Below, piece after piece: positions 44,631 to 51,670 of a DNA stretch of 51,670 nucleotides. Numbering within the stretch: position 1 is the stretch's first letter; each line of letters opens with the position of its first letter. This DNA comes from Halalkalibacter hemicellulosilyticusJCM 9152 (lineage in GTDB: Bacteria; Bacillota; Bacilli; Bacillales; Bacillaceae_D). The stretch is from contig NZ_BAUU01000030.1 of NCBI RefSeq assembly GCF_000513115.1, forward strand, positions 1 through 51,670, read 5' to 3'. The position numbers were made by a program, and so were the translations under genes. The notes below the pieces were generated by a model. It was not told the origin of the DNA and ran no database searches. It was given only the letters and a program-made list of their open reading frames with translations.

Positions 44631-46025
44631 TTACTCCGTACCATATACTTCGTCAATTGCTGCTTGGAACGATGCTTTATACGTCTCAACAACTGTAGAT
44701 ACCGATGTTCCTTCATTTAGTTCACCTTCAAACTCGTAATACTCTAAATTAGGAAATGTATGATGATCGAGCACAATTAAGTTAGGGGCAACCATTAGAA
44801 CATTTTCAATATCTTCTTCGTTAACAAATAATGACTCATATGAAGCTTGGCCTGGGTAATCATAAATAGAATCAATATCGTTTATTTTCTCCCATATATA
44901 AAGGAGCTGTTCTGGGTTTTCAACTGCCTTTGGAATCGTTAATGCTTGTAATAATGCCTCAGCTGAGTGATAAGACTCTGCGCTAGGTCCTTTTGGAAAA
45001 GGTAAAAACCCTAAATCATAATCAGCCATATCAGCTTGGAAACCAGACATTTCCCATAAGGCACCCGCGTACATTAAAGTATTACCTTGTCTAAAGAATT
45101 GTCCTGGCTCCGTCCAATCTCCGCCTTCCGTCGGTCTAGGTACTTGTTCCGTTGCAAGTTGAGATGTAAAATGTAGTGCTTCAAGTGTAGCAGGGTCTTC
45201 AAGATTTTCTTTATTTCCATCCGTTAGTCCCGTATTGTTTGAATACAATGCATGTATGAGAAGCCCAGCATTTGCAAGTCCCCATGTATCGACACTACCA
45301 TCGTTATTCGTATCTTTATTAGCTTCTTTGGCAACATCAATAAACGTATCCCAATTCCAATTATCTTCATCTACGTATTCTTGAAGAGGCTTCATTCCAA
45401 GCTCATTCATTAACGTTCGATTATAGAAAATCCCTTGCGCTAAATTGGTTTGATCTTCTGTAAATCCATAACCTCGACCTTCATGAGTGTAAAGTTCGTT
45501 AGTCATAAGTTGATTAAATGCATTCGGATTTTGCGTATACTCATCGATTGGCCATAGTAAATCTTGTTGTACGAGTGCTGGTACTGTATATGTTTTACCA
45601 AGTCGAACAATGTCTCCAATTGGTTCACCAGCTAAAAGAGAAGCTGTGACACGCTCTTGATATTCTTCATAATCAATCGCAATATATTCAATGTCAAAAT
45701 TATGCTTTTCCATTAATTCCTCTAGATTTTCCTGTCTTTGTATATTATCTGGATTATCTGGATTAATTGTCATATCCCACCAAGATACAACCTTAATCGT
45801 TTGACCACCTAAGTCAAAGTCCATTTCTGGTGTTCTATACACCTCGTCACCTTGTGATTCTCCATCACTTTCGTCACCTGTTTCTTCTACATCACCATTT
45901 TCAGAAGTATCTTCAGCATCATTGATTACATCACCTTCAACATCACCATCTGCTGCGTTGTCACTACAAGCAATTAATAATAAGACCAAAGCCAACATGT
46001 ATAGCATCGTTTTAAAAATTTTCAT
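44631..46025 (-). CDS. Sugar ABC importer solute-binding lipoprotein (464 aa)
   Basis: Lipobox LIAC (Cys20); strongly acidic linker (~22-68); family 1 solute-binding domain (~70-460) with a Ca-loop-like KDTNNDGSVDTWGL segment common in such proteins. First gene of the nine-gene operon, transcribed from a promoter with the shared operator (46067-46133) and a cre-like site over the -10 box. Likely delivers oligosaccharide to one of the operon's permease pairs. Confidence 0.92.
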   Translation of the reverse strand: MKIFKTMLYMLALVLLLIACSDNAADGDVEGDVINDAEDTSENGDVEETGDESDGESQGDEVYRTPEMDFDLGGQTIKVVSWWDMTINPDNPDNIQRQENLEELMEKHNFDIEYIAIDYEEYQERVTASLLAGEPIGDIVRLGKTYTVPALVQQDLLWPIDEYTQNPNAFNQLMTNELYTHEGRGYGFTEDQTNLAQGIFYNRTLMNELGMKPLQEYVDEDNWNWDTFIDVAKEANKDTNNDGSVDTWGLANAGLLIHALYSNNTGLTDGNKENLEDPATLEALHFTSQLATEQVPRPTEGGDWTEPGQFFRQGNTLMYAGALWEMSGFQADMADYDLGFLPFPKGPSAESYHSAEALLQALTIPKAVENPEQLLYIWEKINDIDSIYDYPGQASYESLFVNEEDIENVLMVAPNLIVLDHHTFPNLEYYEFEGELNEGTSVSTVVETYKASFQAAIDEVYGTE

Positions 46026-46066
46026 TTAAATCCCCCTCAATCGTTTATTTTGGTGATACACCGATA

Positions 46067-46133
46067 AATATAGCGCTTTCATGAAAGGGCAACAACCTGC
46101 CAATAATTAGTTAAAAAACCGGTCTAATTCTAG
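46067..46133 (-). promoter_or_regulatory. Regulated promoter of the nine-gene importer operon (shared operator, cre over -10)
   Basis: Minus strand: -35 TTGTTG (46095-46090), 17 bp, -10 TATATT (46072-46067). Upstream element on the plus strand: CAACAACCTGCCAAT (46090-46104), ACC at 46118-46120, TTCTAG ending at 46133; identical spacing to the GH10 and GH43-CBM6 promoters. A cre-like ATGAAAGCGCTATATT (minus strand, 46082-46067; two mismatches) covers the -10, where CcpA would block initiation. Confidence 0.6.
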
Positions 46134-46239
46134 TTTGTGTATTTATTTTATTAATCCATTTTTCATTTTTAATTAAGTTATAAAAATTTGTGTGCAATAT
46201 AAAAAAAAGCCTATTTTTTTTTTGATCACATTCTTCATA

Positions 46240-46255
46240 ATGAAAGCGTATTCAT
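46240..46255. promoter_or_regulatory. cre box upstream of the pseudo-receiver regulator
   Basis: ATGAAAGCGTATTCAT matches WTGNAANCGNWNNCAW at all defined positions and lies 37 bp before the GTG start at 46293. The rest of 46026-46292 is A+T rich and holds the divergent promoters. Confidence 0.75.
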
Positions 46256-46292
46256 TTCAAATTTATAACAAATATTTGGGGGAGGGAAGCTT

Positions 46293-47057
46293 GTGTATAA
46301 GGTGCTGCTTGTTGACCCAGAACACAGTACAAGGAACAACATAATGAAGATGCTTGATTGGAAACATTGCGGCTTCACCTTTCAAGACTATGCAGAGACT
46401 GAGATAAGAGCCCTGAATTTATTTAGCGAACGACAATATTCAGTTATTATCATTAACATGACCAAAATGAAGGATAAAGGATTACTTGTATGTGAACGAA
46501 TTAGAAAGGAAAGCTCGATTCCTATTTTATTAATCGGAGGAAATAAAGACTTCCAGCTTGTTCGAAAGGCACTCAGCCTTCAAGTCAATGATTACTTACC
46601 AAACCCGGTAAAACCAGATGAGTTTAAAACTAGTTTACTCACGATCAAACAAACCATAGAAAAGAAGCTTTTTTCTAGTAATAAAAACCAGAAACCTGCC
46701 AAAAGGATACTCGATTCGCCTAAGCGAACTACGAATATTATTGAAAAGGTGAAGGACTATGTGGAAGAAGCAATAAATGAAAATATTACGTTAAAGGAGA
46801 TTTCAGACACCTTACATTACAACTGCTCCTATTTAGGACAAAAATTTAAATGTCAAGAAAACATGACCTTTAATGAATACTTACTTCAACGTCGTATGGA
46901 AAGAGCAAAATATCTACTTCACCATACAAACATGAAAATTTATGAAATTTCATACAGTGTCGGCTATACAGACTTAGACTGGTTCTACAAAAAATTTAAG
47001 CTATACACTGGAGTCAGCGCATCTGAATATAGGAAATTACAAAGCAAAGCACAGTAA
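46293..47057 (+). CDS. YesN-like AraC regulator with degenerate (pseudo) receiver domain (254 aa)
   Basis: GTG start with GGGGGAGGG. N-terminal receiver fold (~1-122) but key residues are lost: the phosphoacceptor position is Asn55 (IIINMTKM instead of xxTDxxMP), the Thr/Ser switch is Gly (LLIGGNKDF, ~82), and the conserved Lys is Asn104 (DYLPNPV instead of DYLLKPV); only Asp8 and Glu10 of the acid pocket remain. The C-terminal AraC double helix-turn-helix (~148-250; ITLKEISDTLHYNCSYLGQKF, IYEISYSVGYTDLDWFYKKF) is intact. No kinase gene adjoins. It diverges from the nine-gene importer operon and is a prime candidate to bind the shared operator, independent of phosphorylation. A consensus cre box precedes it. 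Confidence 0.85.
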   Translation: MYKVLLVDPEHSTRNNIMKMLDWKHCGFTFQDYAETEIRALNLFSERQYSVIIINMTKMKDKGLLVCERIRKESSIPILLIGGNKDFQLVRKALSLQVNDYLPNPVKPDEFKTSLLTIKQTIEKKLFSSNKNQKPAKRILDSPKRTTNIIEKVKDYVEEAINENITLKEISDTLHYNCSYLGQKFKCQENMTFNEYLLQRRMERAKYLLHHTNMKIYEISYSVGYTDLDWFYKKFKLYTGVSASEYRKLQSKAQ

Positions 47058-47107
47058 TAAAACATTTTCTCGTTCAAGCTACTAGTTATCACTAAAAAAA
47101 GACAAAT

Positions 47108-47227
47108 AGGCTGGGACAAAAGTATTTTCATAAGTGAGATACCGAACAAATCTAGAGTGGAGCACATGCACCGCTCCTGAAATATATGTTCGGATTCTCA
47201 GCTAAACACTTTTGTTTTGTCCCAGCC
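47108..47227. repeat. Palindromic intergenic element with AGGCTGGGACAAAA ends
   Basis: AGGCTGGGACAAAA (47108-47121) and TTTTGTCCCAGCCT (47214-47227) are perfect inverted ends; the interior shares GAxACCGAACAAA, CTGAAATATAT and AAACACTTTTG with the element at 27012-27147. It lies between two convergent genes, 10 bp beyond the stop of the GH43-CBM6 gene, so it can end transcription from both sides. Elements with GGCTGGGACAAAA ends are frequent in Firmicutes intergenic regions. Confidence 0.75.
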
Positions 47228-47236
47228 TCTTAAACA

Positions 47237-48705
47237 TTATTGCTCAAACTGCCAATAGTCCAACTTACACAATTTATCAGCTTGAATACCGGTATAAATA
47301 AAGTACAAATCATGAATTCCCTTCGCCCCTCGGATCTCAATACTTATGGTTTGCCAATGATCTGAGCTATCTGCAATTGGTAAGGACACGTTACCTATTA
47401 CGATCCCATTGGGTTGATCTAATCTTAGCTCAATGCCTCCTACATCTGATTCATTGCATATTCTCGCTGTAAATGTTGAAGCTCCTTCCCCGAAATCGAC
47501 GTTAGCCACTGCTGTCCATGCTCCGTTTTCCAACGCAGTAACAGCTAAATCACCATTAAACACAGGCTCTACTTGAATACCGGCACTCCAAGCCATCGTC
47601 TCTGCCTCGACACGAGTGTATGGGTGTAAACACTTTACTGGTTCAACACCCTTCATATCCGCTGTAATGGTCTTAATCAACCCATCTGCATGAAACGAAA
47701 CTTGATTTAAGTGGGTTGAACGATAACCCTTTGAGAATCCCATTGCTTTAGAGAGAGTTTGTGCATGATAAGCAATATACCAATGATCACGGAATTCAAA
47801 AATGGCATGATGATTATTTCCACTCGTCCCAAAAAAGTGACCAGGATTTTTTAATATTGTCCCTTCGTATGTCCATGGTCCCATTGGACTTTGACTTGTC
47901 ATATAGCAATCTCACCTGCTGGTGGACTTCCGGTTGGGCGATCGCCGTCATAAAAGTTCGAGCAATATGTAAAGTAATACGTATTGCCCACTTTATTAAT
48001 CCCTGCATCCTCAAACATAAAAGGAGCAGAAATAGGAATTGCCTTACCTACGACACTCGTCATGTCTTCTCCAAGCTCCATAACTCGAGCTGTATCTGGC
48101 CGTTCATATTGCCCTTCAGGCACACCACCACCAAAGTATATATATGCTTTCCCATCATCGTCTACGAGAACGGCTGGATCGAAAAGCCACGTCACATCTT
48201 CTACACCTGGAGTACTTCTTAAAATAAGAGCTTGCCCAATTGGGTCCTCCCACGGACCTGTCGGGCTGTCACTCGTCAGTACACCTATACCGCTTGCATT
48301 ATTAGCAAAATAAAGAAAGAATTTGTCCTTACCATTAATGACTTTATGAGCAGCTGCTGGTGCCCATGATTGGGTGGCCCATTTGGCAGCACCCTCTTGG
48401 CCTGCCACATTGATGACTCCATGATCTGTCCAATTCACTAAATCATCAGATGAAACGACACTCAATTTATTTATCGATCCATATGAATTTTCAAGAACTT
48501 GATTATTTTCATCATATTCTAGAACATCATTCGTCGCATATAAATACACACGATTCTCAAAGACGAGTGCATAAGGATCAGCACCGAATTTATGTGCCAT
48601 AATCGGATTACCATTTCGTGGAACTTTCCCGATCGCACTAGCTACTTGAACAACGTTATCGTTCTCTTTTCCGTTCTCTGCATTTACTTTTATTTGTTTC
48701 TTCAT
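47237..48705 (-). pseudogene. Intracellular GH43-CBM6 arabinoxylan arabinofuranohydrolase-like enzyme, one frameshift
   Basis: Two frames, 48705-47899 and 47902-47237, make one ~489-residue protein related to the second GH43 plus CBM6 of the giant protein. Part 1 has the base Asp in KFGADPYALV, Asp in WLFDPAVLV and the acid Glu in FMFEDAGINK; part 2 has NNHHAIFEF, YIAYHAQTLS and a CBM6 starting YTRVEAETMAW. At the junction the minus strand reads GAGATTGCTATATGACAAG; one added T gives GEIAYMTSQSP as in the relative (GEIAYMISDNP). The break leaves an ATGA stop-start overlap, so a coupled two-piece product is conceivable but unlikely, as it cuts a propeller blade. No signal peptide. It would remove arabinose from imported oligosaccharides. 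Promoter 48813-48879 carries the shared operator. Confidence 0.8.
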
Positions 48706-48812
48706 TTTATATGATCAACTCCTAGTCATTTTGCAAAGCCTCTTCTATTAAACAAATGAACAGATCGTTTATAACGTAGTACAAATACACCTCCCGAACT
48801 TATTCTCAAGAA

Positions 48813-48879
48813 AGTGTATCGTGTGCAAGGTCTACCAACAACCTGTCAATTGCTTTTTATTTAGCCCTACATTTTCTAG
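48813..48879 (-). promoter_or_regulatory. Regulated promoter of the GH43-CBM6 gene (shared operator)
   Basis: Minus strand: -35 TTGTTG (48841-48836), 17 bp, -10 TACACT (48818-48813). Upstream element on the plus strand: CAACAACCTGTCAAT (48836-48850), AGCCC at 48863-48867, TTCTAG ending at 48879. Same order and spacing as at 26920 and 46067. The 48706-48979 gap shows nothing else apart from the start region of the plus-strand dehydrogenase. Confidence 0.6.
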
Positions 48880-48979
48880 GTTAGATCGCGACTAATAAGT
48901 ATTCTAATAAAAACATCGCATTTTGTTTCATCACCCTTTAAAATAGAATTATGTAGATTTCACTTTGGAGGGGCAAACG

Positions 48980-49939
48980 ATGAGTCGACCAATTGTATTT
49001 TCTGACAAACCACTTCCTAAAGAGATTCAAGCCTATCTCGCAAACCACGTCAAACTGACGATGTGGGAGGAAGCACACAAGCTAAAAAGAGAACAACTAT
49101 TTGAGAAGCTTCAAGGTGTAGATGGATTTATGACAAGTGGTGAACTGATTAATGAAGAGCTTCTTCAAAATGCTCCTAACCTTCGTGCAGTTAGTACCAT
49201 TTCGGTGGGCTATGATCATTTTGATCTTAATGCGATGAGAAAGCATCAAATTATCGGGACACATACTCCTTACGTTCTCGATGATACCGTTGCTGACCTT
49301 GTTTTAAGCTTAATGCTTGCTACAGCACGGCGAATCCCTGAACTCGATGCTCTAACAAAAAGTGGCTGTTGGAAAAAAGGCGATTCAAGACAGCTATTCG
49401 GGGTCGATGTTCACCACAAGAAGCTCGGAATTATTGGAATGGGGCGAATTGGAGAAAAAATTGCGAAACGAGCAAAATATGGATTTGATATGGATGTTTC
49501 TTATTTTAATCGAAAACGGAAGAAAGGTATGGAACAGCAGCTCGGTCTTCACTATGAAGAGTTAGAAGTATTACTTCGTGAGTCAGACTTCATCGTACTC
49601 ATGGTTCCACTAACGAATGAAACGAAACATTTTATTGGTGCACACGAGTTTACATTAATGAAACCTTCATCGATTTTCATCAATGCTTCTAGAGGACAAA
49701 CAGTCGACGAGGAAGCGATGACAGAAGCACTATTAACAGGAGAAATTTTAGCAGCTGGTTTAGATGTGTATGAGCAAGAGCCCATTCATCCAACTAACCC
49801 ATTACTAAACTTAAAAAACGTCGTTACATTACCTCATATCGGTTCAGCAACAAGTGAGACGCGAGATGCTATGGCAATGATGGCTGCCAAAAATATCGTA
49901 GCCGCACTAACAGGAGTTGGATCATGCTATAAGGTGTAG
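48980..49939 (+). CDS. D-2-hydroxyacid dehydrogenase (glyoxylate/hydroxypyruvate or 2-ketogluconate reductase type)
   Basis: Start set at ATG 48980, six bases after GGAGGGG; a TTG frame from 48965 would include the RBS. About 319 residues, the usual length. NAD(P)-binding Rossmann motif GIIGMGRIGEKIAKRA, substrate-binding TISVGYDHFD, catalytic Arg in NASRGQTVDEEA, Glu in LDVYEQEP and His in LPHIGSAT. It reduces a 2-oxoacid to the D-2-hydroxyacid. The plus strand and ordinary composition mark the end of the xylan locus; a tie to sugar metabolism is possible but not shown. Confidence 0.92.
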   Translation: MSRPIVFSDKPLPKEIQAYLANHVKLTMWEEAHKLKREQLFEKLQGVDGFMTSGELINEELLQNAPNLRAVSTISVGYDHFDLNAMRKHQIIGTHTPYVLDDTVADLVLSLMLATARRIPELDALTKSGCWKKGDSRQLFGVDVHHKKLGIIGMGRIGEKIAKRAKYGFDMDVSYFNRKRKKGMEQQLGLHYEELEVLLRESDFIVLMVPLTNETKHFIGAHEFTLMKPSSIFINASRGQTVDEEAMTEALLTGEILAAGLDVYEQEPIHPTNPLLNLKNVVTLPHIGSATSETRDAMAMMAAKNIVAALTGVGSCYKV

Positions 49940-50034
49940 GTATGAATAAAAAATTTTTATCCTTCCAGAAAGGGGTGAATGATGCCAGGTAACCATATCT
50001 TTTTCTAGATTAAAAAGATAATGGAGGGAAATGA

Positions 50035-50577
50035 ATGAAAACAACATTGGAAACAGAACGATTACAATTACGGAAAATGAAAACATCTGATGCTCCATAC
50101 CTATTCAACATTTGGTCAGACCCAACCGTAACAAGGTATATGAATATTAGTGATTTTGAGTCTGTTGAGCAAGCTACGGCTATGATTACTCATCTCAATC
50201 AACTAGCTAATGAACATCAAGCGATTCGTTATTCCATTATTCTTCAAAAGACTGGAGATATAATCGGTTCATGCGGATTCAATCACTTTGACTTTACAAA
50301 TGAACGAGCAGAGATTGGTTATGAATTAGGGAAGCATTATTGGGGACAAGGATATGCTAATGAAGCCATATCAACCATCATCGATTACGGTTTTAAAGAA
50401 TTAGCTTTAAATCGAATTGAAGCAAAAGTCGAACTAGAAAATGAGTCTTCCGTTAAGCTATTGAAGCGACTAAACTTCACTTATGAGGGGCTTTTAAGAC
50501 AGGTTGAAAAGTATGAAGGAGCGTTTCATGACTTAGCACTTTATTCAACATTAGCATGTGAACAAACGAACCTATAG
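50035..50577 (+). CDS. GNAT N-acetyltransferase, RimJ/RimL type (180 aa)
   Basis: Starts ETERLQLRKMKTSDAPYLFN and has the acetyl-CoA-binding region YELGKHYWGQGYANEAI and the LNRIEAKVELENESSVKLLKRLNF block, all typical of RimJ/RimL-like protein or small-molecule acetyltransferases. RBS GGAGGG upstream. The 95-bp gap before it holds no supported gene. Followed by a strong terminator. Substrate unknown. Confidence 0.92.
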   Translation: MKTTLETERLQLRKMKTSDAPYLFNIWSDPTVTRYMNISDFESVEQATAMITHLNQLANEHQAIRYSIILQKTGDIIGSCGFNHFDFTNERAEIGYELGKHYWGQGYANEAISTIIDYGFKELALNRIEAKVELENESSVKLLKRLNFTYEGLLRQVEKYEGAFHDLALYSTLACEQTNL

Positions 50578-50593
50578 ACCACCAAAGTCTAAC

Positions 50594-50631
50594 GGCACCG
50601 AAAAAGTTCCGTTATTAACTTTTTCGGTGCC
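50594..50631. terminator. Bidirectional terminator after the GNAT gene
   Basis: GGCACCGAAAAAGTT (50594-50608) and AACTTTTTCGGTGCC (50617-50631) are a perfect 15-bp palindrome, of the same sequence family as 18681-18722. It lies between convergent genes. Confidence 0.8.
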
Positions 50632-50719
50632 CTCTCCTATTTCTTCAATTCAAGCTCAATGAAACGATACACTGATTTCTCTTAGCTCTAAGAACGTTTT
50701 TAGTTACTTCATAAAGGTT

Positions 50720-51409
50720 CTACTTATTTCGTATCGCCAAAAAATACCTTCCTTGCACAACGATTAAAACAATACACATCGTAATAATCGAAAACAACTG
50801 ATTGTGTTCTGTCAAAATTGAATAAAGTACCGAAAAAATAATTGCGATAAATAATGCTACTGGTAGTAAATGAAAGGCTTTATAAAATCCATTTAGCATC
50901 ACATGTCTTTCACCATCATCAGAGGCTGCTAATAATTTTTCTGAATAGTCGGGATCAGAAAGCTTTGGTAAGTGTCTCTCAGGATAACTGACTCTCATTA
51001 AATGCATCATATATGCAGAGCAGCTGTAACTGACAATCATCAGTACGATCGAAATGATCATAAAAGCGAGGTGCATAGACATAATAATGCCTATACTTAA
51101 CGTTAAAATCGCGATGATCGTACTACTATAGATTAAAATAGATTGATCAGCACCTTTTCGGTATTTTAGAACATCAATTTTATCTTCCTCCTCGCCTTCA
51201 AAATTCATGGCATTGAGCTTCTTCACTTGTCTGAACGAAATGGTGGTTGCTATAAGAAATACAACAATGATAGCAAAAAGAAAGATGACAATTTCATTCG
51301 TATATTGAGAAAGGTCGATTGCGAAATTGCCTAAAATAATCATTGCTCCTAAAAACCCTAAAACACCACCGATTGCAAACTGCTGTAATGTTCTTGCTAA
51401 TGTCTTCAT
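50720..51409 (-). CDS. DUF3169-family membrane protein (229 aa)
   Basis: Six predicted membrane helices (about 13-30, 40-58, 92-108, 112-132, 180-200, 206-224) with a charged loop EGEEEDKIDVLKYRKG between helices 2 and 3. I recognise this as the DUF3169 type often paired with a small XRE regulator; function unknown. Its ATG directly follows the stop of that regulator (TAAATG), so the two are translationally coupled. Confidence 0.85.
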   Translation of the reverse strand: MKTLARTLQQFAIGGVLGFLGAMIILGNFAIDLSQYTNEIVIFLFAIIVVFLIATTISFRQVKKLNAMNFEGEEEDKIDVLKYRKGADQSILIYSSTIIAILTLSIGIIMSMHLAFMIISIVLMIVSYSCSAYMMHLMRVSYPERHLPKLSDPDYSEKLLAASDDGERHVMLNGFYKAFHLLPVALFIAIIFSVLYSILTEHNQLFSIITMCIVLIVVQGRYFLAIRNK

Positions 51410-51613
51410 TTATAATTCATCCTCCTCAAAGAAAAATACTTGTTCCACAGGCTCACGAAAAATGCGAGCAATTCGTACAGCGATAAGCAAAGAAGGAATA
51501 AATTCCTCACGTTCGATTAGACTGATCGTTTGTCGTGATACTTTTGCAAGCTTTGCTAGCTGCGTTTGATTCAAACGATCACGTGCCCGTAACTCCTTTA
51601 ATCGACTTTTCAT
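51410..51613 (-). CDS. Small XRE/Cro-CI family regulator (67 aa)
   Basis: Consists almost only of a helix-turn-helix: RLNQTQLAKLAKVSRQTISL with the recognition helix around residues 26-35, then IERE and a short acidic tail FFFEEDEL. Size and sequence fit the YozG-like group. It probably autoregulates itself and the DUF3169 gene. RBS GAGGTGATG upstream of the ATG at 51613. Confidence 0.92.
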   Translation of the reverse strand: MKSRLKELRARDRLNQTQLAKLAKVSRQTISLIEREEFIPSLLIAVRIARIFREPVEQVFFFEEDEL

Positions 51614-51670
51614 TTATCATCACCTCAATTATATTGTAAATGATCTTATCTATTTTGACAAATTAATTTG

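Noticed and set aside
47899-47902. ATGA overlap in the GH43-CBM6 gene as deliberate split-gene translation coupling
   Set aside because: The cut falls inside a propeller blade and one added base restores exact agreement with the paralogue, so a frameshift is simpler.
49942-49992. 14-codon frame between the dehydrogenase and GNAT genes
   Set aside because: Too short, no convincing RBS and no known family.

Overview
The window looks like a chromosomal stretch of a Gram-positive, low-G+C Bacillales bacterium, most likely a Bacillaceae and possibly an alkaliphile. Evidence: strong AGGAGG-type ribosome binding sites, TTG and GTG starts, lipobox lipoproteins, LPxTA wall-anchor tails, YesM/YesN two-component pairs and CcpA-type cre boxes. 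Nearly all of it is a hemicellulose (mainly xylan/arabinoxylan) utilisation locus, mostly on the minus strand. No rRNA, tRNA, CRISPR array or transposase was seen. Coordinates and motifs were read by eye; no database search was possible.

Region 1 (1-7,440) is visibly richer in G+C (about half) than the rest (about 35-40%), and looks Paenibacillus-like. It holds the C-terminal part of a CE2-type acetylxylan esterase, an N-terminal fragment of a GH42 beta-galactosidase, a secreted GH9 endoglucanase, an intracellular GH43 beta-xylosidase, a divergent AraC regulator, and a C-terminal fragment resembling a GH51 arabinofuranosidase. The GH9 gene ends in the same wall-anchor tail, at the DNA level, as the next gene (GH59). 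The two tails form roughly 185-bp direct repeats around about 5.8 kb of foreign-looking DNA.

Region 2 (7,449-24,031) holds a surface-anchored GH59 beta-galactosidase-like gene with two frameshifts, a first YesN/YesM pair, a three-gene sugar importer (binding protein plus two permeases), a second YesN/YesM pair, and an orphan LplA-like binding protein whose frame is broken near the end. Region 3 (24,309-32,485) holds an intracellular GH43 and GH10 xylanase operon and a giant wall-anchored protein of about 1,775 residues with two GH43 modules, two CBM4/9, a cohesin-like domain, a CBM6 and a Gly-X-Y stalk.

Region 4 (33,080-46,025) is a nine-gene operon: two binding proteins (one of about 965 residues with carbohydrate-binding-like domains), two permease pairs, an NHL-propeller/TPR membrane protein, a YIP1-family membrane protein and a DUF5696 lipoprotein. 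It diverges from a YesN-like regulator with a degenerate receiver domain. Region 5 (47,237-51,613) holds a frameshifted intracellular GH43-CBM6 enzyme and then ordinary genes: a D-2-hydroxyacid dehydrogenase, a GNAT acetyltransferase, a DUF3169 membrane protein and an XRE regulator.

Proposed working: surface enzymes cut substituted xylan, importers bring in oligosaccharides using an ATPase encoded elsewhere, and GH10 and GH43 enzymes finish digestion inside. Three units (GH10-GH43, the nine-gene importer, the split GH43-CBM6) share a promoter of the same design: a bipartite element of about 39 bp, a TTGYTG -35 box, exactly 17 bp, and a TANANT -10 box. This suggests one regulon. Five frameshifts, three in homopolymer runs, suggest either gene decay or residual sequencing error.
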